Positions 8,902-17,316 are shown, counted from the stretch's first letter. The stretch: DNA of 32,454 bases from Candidatus Altarchaeum sp. (GCA_018260615.1 JAGWDQ010000099.1:2047-34500), one strand, 5' to 3'. A program made the numbers and translations. The notes: a model not told the origin generated them from the letters alone.

Positions 8902-9112
8902 CGTAAATTTTTAAAATTTTTACAATAAATTTCACAATAAATTTGTAATGCAATGTTAAATTTTACAATTTTTACTTCTTAATTTTTGCTTTTTAATATT
9001 TAATTATAAACTTTAATTATTAATAATATTTTAAATTTTAATTATTTATACTAAAATTTTAATCCTAAATTTTAACTTTAAATTTTAATTAATAAATTTT
9101 AAAACCATCAAA

Positions 9113-10048
9113 ATGGATTACGACCTTATTGTTGTCGGGGGAGGACCTGCAGGACTTTCTGCTACATTGACCGCTGTATGCTATAAATTAAAAACACTTG
9201 TAATTGATGCTGCTTCTGCGGGAGGAGCACCGATGAATAATTTTCCGTGGAAGATTGTTGATAATACTCTTGGATTCAGGAATATGACCGGAAAGCAGGT
9301 TGCAGATATATTTGTTAACCACATAAAAGAAGAAGGTGTTGAAATAAAAGAAAATGAGAGTATTGAAAATATAACAAGAGATGATGCAGCCGATGAAATT
9401 TTAGTTGAAACAAATAAAAATAAATATACTGCAAAGGCGGTGGTGATAGCAATAGGAGTACTCGGAAAGCCGCGAAAGGCAGGTGTGGAGGGGGAAAATT
9501 TAACTGGTGTAAATTACACACTCACAGATCCAAATTTATACAAAAACAGGAAGATATTAGTTGCCGGCGGAGGAGATACAGCTGTTGAATGGGCAGTCGG
9601 ACTTGCTCATGCAGGAGCGGAAACATCCATAATGCACAGGAAAGATGTATTCAGGGCAAATGAAAAAAATCAAAATGATATTGCGCAAAGTAAGGTTAAA
9701 ATTTTGTGGAATACGGAAACAAAGGAAATTTTAGGAGAAAACGGCAGGGTTAAGAAAGTAATGTTCGCAAATAACCAGTCAAACGAAACAAAGACAGAGG
9801 ACTTTGATGAAATTTTTCTCGCATTAGGTAATGTTCCGCACAGTGATTTTCTTGAAAAAATAAAGGTTAAGACAGATGAACGCAAGATGAAAATTTTAGT
9901 TGATGAAACAATGAGAACAAGTATAAAAGGCATCTTTGCAGCAGGAGATATTACACAAAAGTGGCTTAAGATTCCGGAGGCAATCGGTGAAGGGGGATAT
10001 GCAGGAATTTGTGTTTATAAATACATAAAGAATCCTTACTGGGCATAA
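9113..10048 (+). CDS. TrxB-fold FAD/NAD(P) flavoprotein lacking the CxxC motif (ferredoxin-NAD(P)+ reductase type 2-like)
   Basis: GGGPAGLSA FAD motif, GGGDTAVEWA NAD(P) motif, GIFAAGDIT; no CxxC between the two nucleotide-binding motifs. Confidence 0.85.
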   Translation: MDYDLIVVGGGPAGLSATLTAVCYKLKTLVIDAASAGGAPMNNFPWKIVDNTLGFRNMTGKQVADIFVNHIKEEGVEIKENESIENITRDDAADEILVETNKNKYTAKAVVIAIGVLGKPRKAGVEGENLTGVNYTLTDPNLYKNRKILVAGGGDTAVEWAVGLAHAGAETSIMHRKDVFRANEKNQNDIAQSKVKILWNTETKEILGENGRVKKVMFANNQSNETKTEDFDEIFLALGNVPHSDFLEKIKVKTDERKMKILVDETMRTSIKGIFAAGDITQKWLKIPEAIGEGGYAGICVYKYIKNPYWA

Positions 10049-10157
10049 GGGTTTTGTATCAGTATAGTATTGGTACAAAAACGCAAAACGCAGAAATTTA
10101 TTTGTTTATCTATAAATTCATAATTTAATACACATCTAAATTTTATGGTTCGGTTAG

Positions 10158-10436
10158 ATGAATAAAGAATGGCAACAAAAAATGTCCGAAAACAAGAAAA
10201 ACGTATGTGAAGAATTAAAAAGAAATCTAAAAAATGTCAGATTTGAAACACTTTGTAAAGCAGCAAATATATTCGGTTTTGAATTTAAAGGAGGCAAAGG
10301 GAGTCACAGAATATTTGTAAAATCCGGTGTCAGAGAAATGCTTAACTTTCAAAATGTTGATGGAAAAGCAAAACCATATCAGGTTAAACAATTTTTAAAA
10401 GTTGTTGAAAAATATAAACTATTAGAAAATGAATAA
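10158..10436 (+). CDS. HicA-like toxin (mRNA interferase)
   Basis: GFEFKGGKGSHRIFVKSG...KPYQVKQFLKVVEKY matches the HicA dsRBD-like GSHxxF pattern; followed by HicB. Confidence 0.75.
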   Translation: MNKEWQQKMSENKKNVCEELKRNLKNVRFETLCKAANIFGFEFKGGKGSHRIFVKSGVREMLNFQNVDGKAKPYQVKQFLKVVEKYKLLENE

Positions 10437-10695
10437 AATCCATAAGTATGCAATAGAAATATTTTATAGCGAAGAAGATGAAGGATATATTGCAATATTG
10501 CCGGAACTTCCCGGCTGTTCTGCATTCGGAGAAAATGCAGGAGATGCTTTGAAAGAAGCGATGGTAGCAATGGATCTGTGGCTGGAGACCGCTGAAAAAG
10601 AGAGGATAGAAATTCCGCAACCATTGATGTCCGGAAAAAGTTTTCTGAACGAGATAATGAACATGACGAAAATCCGGCAAACTGTAACCGCATGA
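10429..10695 (+). CDS. HicB-like antitoxin
   Basis: EEDEGYIAILPELPGCSAFGENAGDALKEAMVAMDLWLE is a classical HicB motif; overlaps the upstream ORF. Confidence 0.9.
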   Translation: MNKIHKYAIEIFYSEEDEGYIAILPELPGCSAFGENAGDALKEAMVAMDLWLETAEKERIEIPQPLMSGKSFLNEIMNMTKIRQTVTA

Positions 10696-10748
10696 AATTT
10701 TAAAATGGATTCAAAATTTGAGGGTGTTAACTAAAAATACACCCTGTT

Positions 10749-10786
10749 TCGTTCGGATATTTCAGAAGCAAGTTCTGAAATCATAT
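10749..10786. repeat. Solo hairpin element (cgttcggat + ATTTCAGAA gcaag TTCTGAAAT)
   Basis: Same cttcgttcggat + A/T-rich hairpin organisation as at 22190-22233. Confidence 0.55.
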
Positions 10787-10858
10787 AATAAAATTTAGTA
10801 GTTTTCATTCATTTAATAAAATAAATAAATTTTTACAAATTTAAAATAAAATTTAAAT

Positions 10859-13800
10859 ATGGTTGCATCTGAAAAACAGGAACCGGCTCATTCGGTCATA
10901 GTTGCCGGCGGGGGAATTGGCGGTATGCAGGCGGCACTTGATTTGGCGGAATCCGGCTTTAAAATTTATCTTGTTGAGAAAAATCCGAGTATCGGAGGGA
11001 CCATGGCACAATTAGACAAGACATTTCCGACAAATGACTGTTCTATGTGTATTCTTTCCCCCAGGATGGTTGATGTAAGCAGACACCGGAATATAGAACT
11101 TTTAACAAATTCCGAAATAGAAAGAATAGACGGATTTGCGGGTAATTTTAAAGTAAGAGTTAAGAAAAAAGCAAGATACATAAATGACAAATGTGTGGGG
11201 TGTGGTTTGTGTGCAGAAAAGTGTGTGTTAAAGAACAAATTTCCAAACGAGTTTGATGAAGGTCTGCGAAAAAGAGGGGCAATATACATTCCGTTTCCTC
11301 AGGCGGTTCCTCTGAAATACATAGTTGATAAGGAACATTGTCTTTATTTAAAACACGGAAAATGTGCGCAGAATTGTGTTAAGGCATGTGTTGCAAATGC
11401 AATTGATTTTGAGCAAAAAGATGAAGAAACTGAACTTAATGCGGGAGCAATAATTTTTGCACAGGGATTTGAGGACTTTGATGCCCGTAAGAAGTACCAG
11501 TACGGATACGGAAGATATAAAAATGTTGTTACAAGCATTGAGGCCGAAAGGATGATGTGCGCGTCCGGGCCTTCTAATGGTATCGTATTAAGACCATCCG
11601 ACAGCAAATCGCCAAAAAAGATCGGCTTTATACAATGTGTTGGTTCAAGAGATAAAGAAAATGAATATTGTTCATCAGTTTGTTGTATGTATTCAACAAA
11701 AGAGGCAATAATAATAAAAGAGCATCAGGATGCCGAATGTGTTCTATTTTACATTGATATGAGGGCTTACGGAAAGGATTTTGAGCAATATATTGAACGG
11801 GCAAAAAATATGAATATAAAGTATCACAGATGCCTGCCTTCTATTGAAGAAATGCGTGATTCAAAAAATTTAATTTTAACTTATGAAACCGAAGACGGAA
11901 AAATAGAACAGGAAATATTTGATATGATTGTTTTAGCAGTTGGTTTATGTCCTCCGAAGGACAATAAAAAAATTGCAGATGTCTCGGGAATTGAACTGAA
12001 TAAATATGGATTTTGTAAGACAACAGAAACGGCACCGGTAGAAGCGGGCAGGGAGGGAATATATGTATGCGGTGCTTTTTCAGGTCCGAAAGATATTCCC
12101 GAAACAGTGATGCAGGCGTCTGCAGCAGCATCCAAGGCAAAGACATTGCTTTCAGATTCAAAAATAAATTTTGTTGAGGAAAAGAAGCATCCTACTGAAA
12201 GAGAAACAGGAAGCGAACCGCGAACAGGTGTCTTCGTTTGCCGTTGCGGAATTAATATAGGTGGAGTTGTCAATGTTCCTGATGTTGTGGATTATGCAAA
12301 AACACTGTCAAATGTTGTTTATTCTTCTGAAAATACTTACTCCTGCTCGCAAGATACGCAAAAGAAAATAAAGGATGCAATAGAAAAGTACAATTTAAAC
12401 CGGGTGGTCGTCGCGGCATGCTCGCCGAGAACTCACGAACCGCTTTTCAGGGAAACACTCGTTGAATCCGGACTTAATCAGTATCTTTTTGAGATGGCAA
12501 ACATAAGGGACCACTGCTCATGGGTACATTCTCATGAACCGGTTAAAGCGACAGAAAAAGCAAAAGACCTCGTGAAGATGGCTGTCGCAAAAGTAAATCT
12601 CGCCGTGCCTTTAAAGATAACAACATCTGATGTTATCAGGTCAGCGCTGGTGATTGGCGGAGGCGTCAGCGGAATGACTGCCGCACTTGAAATAGCAAAT
12701 CAGGGATTTAGTGTTTCTCTTATTGAAAGGGACTCTGAACTCGGGGGAAATTTAAAAAATGTACATTATACTCTTACTGATCCGGATATATCAAAATTTT
12801 TAAATAATTTAATTGCTCAAGTAACTAACAACGACCTGATTAAGATATATACCAATACGGAAATTAAATCAGTTGATGGCTATGTCGGGGACTTCACAAT
12901 CAATACTGAAAATTCTTTGGGAATTTTCAATCTTAAAAAAACTACAAGTTTTTTTAATATAATAAATTTAAACAATACTGAAAATCTTTACGATTTTCAA
13001 TCTTTAAAAAATCCACAGGATTTTTTAAATACAAATAAAGACACACTAAAAGGAGGCGTTATTATAGTTGCTACCGGGGCACAGGAGTACAAACCAAAGG
13101 AATTTATGTATGGCACAAATCCGGGAATATTAACACAGTCCGAATTTGAAGAAAAATTATCAAAAAAGGAGGTTAATGCAAAAAGAATAGCAATGATACA
13201 GTGTGTCGGTTCAAGAAATGACGAAAGAAATTATTGTTCAAGAATTTGCTGTAATGTCGCAATTAAAAACGCATTGAAAGTTAAAGAACAAAATCCGGAT
13301 ACGGAAATTTTTGTGCTTTACAGAGACATAAGAACTTATGGATTTAATGAAAAATTTTATAAAGAAGCAAGAGAAAAAGGCATTATATTTATTGGATATG
13401 AAAAAGACAAACAGCCAAATGTCAGTGTTGAAGGGGGAAAAATTTATGTTGAAGTTGAGGACAGATATCTGCATGCGAATATCAAAACAGATGTTGATTT
13501 TCTGGTTCTTGGTTCTGCAATAATTCCGCGGACAGATGCACATAACTTGTCAGAGATGCTTAAAGTTCCATTAACACAAAGTGGTTTCTTTTTAGAAGCA
13601 CATATGAAATTGCGTCCGGTTGATTTCGCGACAGAGGGTATATTTATTTGCGGGCTCGCACATTCACCGAAATTGCTAAATGAGTCCATTTCTCAGTCAT
13701 TAGCTGCTGCCGGACGGGCATCTATTCTGCTTACAAAAGGCATCGTCCAGACCGAGGCGGTTTCATCGGAAATTGACAGCGAAAAGTGTATCGCATGCGG

Positions 13801-14422
13801 AAACTGTATCGTTGTTTGTCCTTATAATGCGCTTAGAATGAACAGAGACAGCGAAAAACACATTGTAGAATCAAACCCGTTACTTTGCAAGGGCTGCGGG
13901 GCATGTTCGGTTGTTTGTCCTGTAAAGGCAATAAAAATGAAGAATTTTACGGATATTCAGATAAACAGCATGATAAAAGCAGCACTTGAAACAATTCCTG
14001 ACAATGAACCAAAAATTATCGGCTTTGTATGTAACTGGTGTTCTTATGCGGGAGCAGATAATGCAGGCGTTTCAAGATTTCAGTATCCTCCCAACATACG
14101 GCTGATAAGGGTTATGTGTTCGGGCAGGGTGGAACCGGAATTTGTGTATAATGCGCTGCTTCTCGGAGCGGATGGTGTTTTTATTGGGGGCTGCCATATT
14201 AATGAATGTCATTATATTTCCGGGAATGTGCATGCCGAGAAAAGAATTAAAAATAAAAAGGGCGTCAAGGAATATGTTAAAGACGCGGGATTGGATGATA
14301 GAAGGGTGCGGCTTGAATGGGTATCTGCTGCGGAAGGACAAAGATTTGCAAATGTTGTTAAGGAATTTACAGAAGAACTGAAAAATTTAGGTCCGAATCC
14401 GTTAAAATTAAAAATCAGGTAA
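10859..14422 (+). CDS. hdrA: HdrA-type flavoprotein (two FAD-dinucleotide-binding halves, ferredoxin clusters) with C-terminal MvhD-like domain
   Basis: GGGIGGMQAALDLAESG and GGGVSGMTAALEIANQG; GGTMAQLDKTFPTNDCSMCILSPRMV; CIACGNCIVVCP / CKGCGACSVVCP; C-terminal GFVCNWCSYAGADNAG...GADGVFIGGCHINECHYISGN (MvhD). Confidence 0.93.
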   Translation: MVASEKQEPAHSVIVAGGGIGGMQAALDLAESGFKIYLVEKNPSIGGTMAQLDKTFPTNDCSMCILSPRMVDVSRHRNIELLTNSEIERIDGFAGNFKVRVKKKARYINDKCVGCGLCAEKCVLKNKFPNEFDEGLRKRGAIYIPFPQAVPLKYIVDKEHCLYLKHGKCAQNCVKACVANAIDFEQKDEETELNAGAIIFAQGFEDFDARKKYQYGYGRYKNVVTSIEAERMMCASGPSNGIVLRPSDSKSPKKIGFIQCVGSRDKENEYCSSVCCMYSTKEAIIIKEHQDAECVLFYIDMRAYGKDFEQYIERAKNMNIKYHRCLPSIEEMRDSKNLILTYETEDGKIEQEIFDMIVLAVGLCPPKDNKKIADVSGIELNKYGFCKTTETAPVEAGREGIYVCGAFSGPKDIPETVMQASAAASKAKTLLSDSKINFVEEKKHPTERETGSEPRTGVFVCRCGINIGGVVNVPDVVDYAKTLSNVVYSSENTYSCSQDTQKKIKDAIEKYNLNRVVVAACSPRTHEPLFRETLVESGLNQYLFEMANIRDHCSWVHSHEPVKATEKAKDLVKMAVAKVNLAVPLKITTSDVIRSALVIGGGVSGMTAALEIANQGFSVSLIERDSELGGNLKNVHYTLTDPDISKFLNNLIAQVTNNDLIKIYTNTEIKSVDGYVGDFTINTENSLGIFNLKKTTSFFNIINLNNTENLYDFQSLKNPQDFLNTNKDTLKGGVIIVATGAQEYKPKEFMYGTNPGILTQSEFEEKLSKKEVNAKRIAMIQCVGSRNDERNYCSRICCNVAIKNALKVKEQNPDTEIFVLYRDIRTYGFNEKFYKEAREKGIIFIGYEKDKQPNVSVEGGKIYVEVEDRYLHANIKTDVDFLVLGSAIIPRTDAHNLSEMLKVPLTQSGFFLEAHMKLRPVDFATEGIFICGLAHSPKLLNESISQSLAAAGRASILLTKGIVQTEAVSSEIDSEKCIACGNCIVVCPYNALRMNRDSEKHIVESNPLLCKGCGACSVVCPVKAIKMKNFTDIQINSMIKAALETIPDNEPKIIGFVCNWCSYAGADNAGVSRFQYPPNIRLIRVMCSGRVEPEFVYNALLLGADGVFIGGCHINECHYISGNVHAEKRIKNKKGVKEYVKDAGLDDRRVRLEWVSAAEGQRFANVVKEFTEELKNLGPNPLKLKIR
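12904..13030. repeat. Two hairpin-element units embedded in frame in the hdrA coding sequence
   Basis: tactGAAAATTCtttggGAATTTTCaatctt... at 12904 and tactGAAAATCtttacGATTTTCaatctttAAAAAATCcacagGATTTTTTaaata at 12976; same units as intergenic 23817-23970. Confidence 0.8.
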
Positions 14423-14434
14423 AGTAATAAGAAC

Positions 14435-14505
14435 AGGACTTACGCAAAAGCAATACAATTTTTTGGTTTTTAAGTTTTTTTTACAAAGCGAAATGCGTAA
14501 GTCCT
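14435..14505. mobile_element. Short MITE-like inverted repeat element (71 bp)
   Basis: Perfect 12-bp terminal inverted repeats AGGACTTACGCA ... TGCGTAAGTCCT. Confidence 0.6.
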
Positions 14506-14547
14506 AAAGAATACTAAAATTCAAAACTAAAATTCAAAAAAAATCAA

Positions 14548-14763
14548 ATGGTAATGCGAACAATAGAGGTTAAAAAAATCTCTTTTGAGGTGGAAAAGGA
14601 CAAGATAAGAGCAATCATCAAAAAGATAAAGGAATTATATGATGACTTAAAAGTCACGCGGGAAGGAAATATTGTTTCTGTCAGCGGTGATTTGGACAAT
14701 TATAAAAAAAGAAATATGTTAATATATATTTTAACCGGGGGCAAACATGGGCAGAATATATAG
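14548..14763 (+). CDS. Small hypothetical protein (71 aa) upstream of the retropepsin-like gene
   Basis: ORF MVMRTIEVKKISFEVEKDKIRAIIKKIKELYDD..., overlaps the next ORF by 17 bp. Confidence 0.6.
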   Translation: MVMRTIEVKKISFEVEKDKIRAIIKKIKELYDDLKVTREGNIVSVSGDLDNYKKRNMLIYILTGGKHGQNI

Positions 14764-15076
14764 AGCAGTAGAAATTTCAGGTAATGGCGGGAAGGAAATT
14801 GCTGTGGCAATTGTGGATACAGGTGCAGATAAGACAGTTATAAGTCAAACACTGGCAAATAAGATTAAAACCGAAATGTATGGGACATTTTATGCTGTCT
14901 GCGCATCACAAACTATGTTAAAGGGCAGATACGCAGATGTTGTAATAACAGAAATACGAAGCAAAAAGCAAACAAAAATGCCGGTTGGCGTCTCAGATGT
15001 ACCATTTGACACAGATGATATTGATGATGATGGGATAGATGTTATATTAGAAAAAAATTTAAAATTTAATAAATAA
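14747..15076 (+). CDS. Retropepsin-like aspartic protease-fold protein
   Basis: AIVDTGADKTVIS = D-T/S-G-A catalytic motif, single-domain 109 aa. Confidence 0.78.
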   Translation: MGRIYRAVEISGNGGKEIAVAIVDTGADKTVISQTLANKIKTEMYGTFYAVCASQTMLKGRYADVVITEIRSKKQTKMPVGVSDVPFDTDDIDDDGIDVILEKNLKFNK

Positions 15077-15094
15077 TCCATAATAAAAGATAAG

Positions 15095-15628
15095 ATGGAA
15101 ATTAAAGAAAATAAAAATAATTTAAGGAATAATATCATCAGAAAAACAAAGGGCGAATTACTCAAATGTTTTAACTGTGGAACATGCAGTGCAGGTTGTC
15201 CTGTCTCACAAATTTCAAATTTCAATCCGAGAAAAATTTTAAGAAAACTTATTTTGGGAATAAATTTGGATGAAGACATAATGTCCTGTGTCACTTGTTT
15301 TACCTGCACTGCCCGCTGTCCCAATGGAATTAATATACCAAAAATCATTGATGTTTTAAAAATACAATACAACATTGAGGGAATAAAAAACAACAACACG
15401 AAATTTAATGAGGCATTCCTTAATACGGTGGAGAAAAACGGACGGCTTTATGAAGTGGGAATGCTTTTAAAATACAACATGGATACGGGAAATTTATTTC
15501 AGGATGCCGAGTTTGGACTTCCGTTAATGCTGAAAGGTAAAATAGGAATTCTTCCTCACAAGTCAAAGAATGCAAAGGCGGCAAAAGAAATATTCAGGAA
15601 AGTGAAGGAGATTGATGAGAGGGAATGA
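15095..15628 (+). CDS. hdrC: Heterodisulfide reductase subunit C-like 4Fe-4S protein
   Basis: CFNCGTCSAGCPVS and CVTCFTCTARCPNG clusters, followed downstream by hdrB. Confidence 0.92.
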   Translation: MEIKENKNNLRNNIIRKTKGELLKCFNCGTCSAGCPVSQISNFNPRKILRKLILGINLDEDIMSCVTCFTCTARCPNGINIPKIIDVLKIQYNIEGIKNNNTKFNEAFLNTVEKNGRLYEVGMLLKYNMDTGNLFQDAEFGLPLMLKGKIGILPHKSKNAKAAKEIFRKVKEIDERE

Positions 15629-15699
15629 AAACATTAAATTTAAAAATTTAAAACTTACTGTATAATTTTAATAGCAAATAATAAATAAAATATCAAAAA

Positions 15700-15891
15700 A
15701 TGGAGAATGTTACCTTAAATGTAGTGTATAAGGAAATACAAGATTTGAAATCCGTGGTGACCTATCTAAAGCACCTGCTGGAAGAAGAATATGAACTTAG
15801 TGACTGGGCAAAAGAGGAGTTAAAAAATGCGCGAGAGGAGATGAAAACCAAGACATTCTCTCACGAAGATATTATGAAGAAATACGCATAA
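15700..15891 (+). CDS. RelB-like antitoxin candidate
   Basis: 63 aa acidic/helical protein 1 bp upstream of a RelE-like ORF. Confidence 0.65.
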   Translation: MENVTLNVVYKEIQDLKSVVTYLKHLLEEEYELSDWAKEELKNAREEMKTKTFSHEDIMKKYA

Positions 15892-15892
15892 A

Positions 15893-16150
15893 ATGATTTT
15901 TGGAATTGAATGGAGTGAGCGGGCTGAACAAACACTCTCTAAACTACCGGGTTATATATCGTCCAGAATAGTAAGAAAAGTAGACATCAAATCTGATCCG
16001 TTTCATTATTTGGAACATTATGAAGGAAACGATGTTTACAAACTCAGGATAGGTGATTATAGAGCATTAATAGATGTGGATTTTGAGAATAAATTATTAA
16101 AGATTGTAATTGTAAGGTATAGAAGTAAAATATATGAACAAAAACTATAA
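15893..16150 (+). CDS. RelE/ParE-like toxin
   Basis: IEWSERAEQTLSKLPGYISSRIVRKVD...VYKLRIGDYRALIDVDFENKLLKIVIVRYRSKIYE: typical RelE-family YKLRIGDYRxLxxxD pattern. Confidence 0.92.
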   Translation: MIFGIEWSERAEQTLSKLPGYISSRIVRKVDIKSDPFHYLEHYEGNDVYKLRIGDYRALIDVDFENKLLKIVIVRYRSKIYEQKL

Positions 16151-16165
16151 TAAAAATTCAAAAAG

Positions 16166-17044
16166 ATGATTAAAAAAGGATATTATCCGGGATGTTCTGC
16201 CAGCGGAACATCAAAGGAATATGCAATGTCAACCAAAAAGGTCTATGAAGCGCTGGGCATAGAACTTCAGGAATTAAAGGACTGGATATGCTGCGGTTCA
16301 AGTCCTGCGCACAGTTCATCGCTTCTTTTGGCTGATGCACTTGCACTTAAAAATTTATCTCTCGCAAAAGAGCAGGAACTTAAGGAGCTGATAGTTCCCT
16401 GTATGGGCTGTTATTCCAGATTTATATTTGCCAGACACGATTTTGAAAATGACGAAGAACAAAGAAAAAAAGCAGAGGAATCAACGGGTGTTAAATACGG
16501 TGATGCCATAAAAAATATTGAAATTATACAGCCATTGACTCATTTAAATGAACACATTGCTCAAATAAAAAGCAGAATATCAAAAAAAGCAAACGGTCTG
16601 AAAGCAGTATGTTACTACGGATGCGTTTTTACGCGCCCGCCTGAAATCACACACGCAAAAAATTTTGAAAATCCTACAGAAATGGACGAATTAGTGAAAG
16701 TTACGGGTGCAGAAATTTTGGACTGGAATTCAAAGACAAAGTGCTGCGGCGCTTCATATTCAATAACAAATCAGGATATTTCGTTTAAATTGTGCGCTCA
16801 AATTTTAACTGACGCAAAGGATGCTGGAGCGGAAATAATTATTGTCGCATGCCCTTTATGCCAGAGCAACCTTGATATGAGGCAAAAGCAGATTGAAAAA
16901 AAATTTAATAAAAAATTTAATATTTCTGTGATTTATGTTACTCAGTTGCTGGGGCTTGCACTCGGGTATTCTTATAAGGACTTGGGACTTGATAAGGAGT
17001 TTTTGGATTCAAAAAATTTATTTATGTCTAAGGGAATACTTTAA
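16166..17044 (+). CDS. hdrB: Heterodisulfide reductase subunit B-like (two CCG domains)
   Basis: GCSASGTSKEYAMSTKKVYEALGIELQELKDWICCGSSPAH ... KTKCCGASYSITN ... CPLCQSNLDMRQ. Confidence 0.95.
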   Translation: MIKKGYYPGCSASGTSKEYAMSTKKVYEALGIELQELKDWICCGSSPAHSSSLLLADALALKNLSLAKEQELKELIVPCMGCYSRFIFARHDFENDEEQRKKAEESTGVKYGDAIKNIEIIQPLTHLNEHIAQIKSRISKKANGLKAVCYYGCVFTRPPEITHAKNFENPTEMDELVKVTGAEILDWNSKTKCCGASYSITNQDISFKLCAQILTDAKDAGAEIIIVACPLCQSNLDMRQKQIEKKFNKKFNISVIYVTQLLGLALGYSYKDLGLDKEFLDSKNLFMSKGIL

Positions 17045-17145
17045 ACGAATTACTCAGAAAATTAAATTTAATATTAATTCATTAAGTCAAATTAAAAATA
17101 TAAGCAAATTTAAAAATGCAAAAAATAAAACTTCACATCACTTAC

Positions 17146-17229
17146 GCTCACTTCGTTTGTGTATTTCCAAAACTCTGTGTTTTGGAAATCGTTCGGAGAT
17201 TTCAAAATTTGTGAAATTTTGAAATGAGC
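17146..17229. repeat. Composite hairpin element downstream of hdrB
   Basis: GCTCActtcgtttgtgtATTTCCAAAActctgtgTTTTGGAAATcgttcggagATTTCAAAATttgtgAAATTTTGAAATGAGC: two nested hairpins with outer GCTCA/TGAGC. Confidence 0.7.
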
Positions 17230-17316
17230 CAAAAGAATTTTTTGATGATATGGCGTGGATGATTATGTTGCTTATTTAAAAAAATTTAAAATTTAATAAA
17301 ATTATAATTAGGAGGA

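Noticed and set aside
9113-10048. Classical thioredoxin reductase (trxB)
   Set aside because: The required CxxC is absent, so the symbol trxB was not assigned.
10379-10693. Minus-strand ORFs opposite hicAB
   Set aside because: Shadow ORFs of well-supported HicA/HicB coding sequence.
11841-12273. Minus-strand ORFs within hdrA
   Set aside because: No recognisable motifs; hdrA is clearly coding on the plus strand.
16935-17222. 95 aa ORF overlapping the hdrB 3' end and hairpin element
   Set aside because: Out of frame with hdrB and running through palindromic DNA; no protein-like features.
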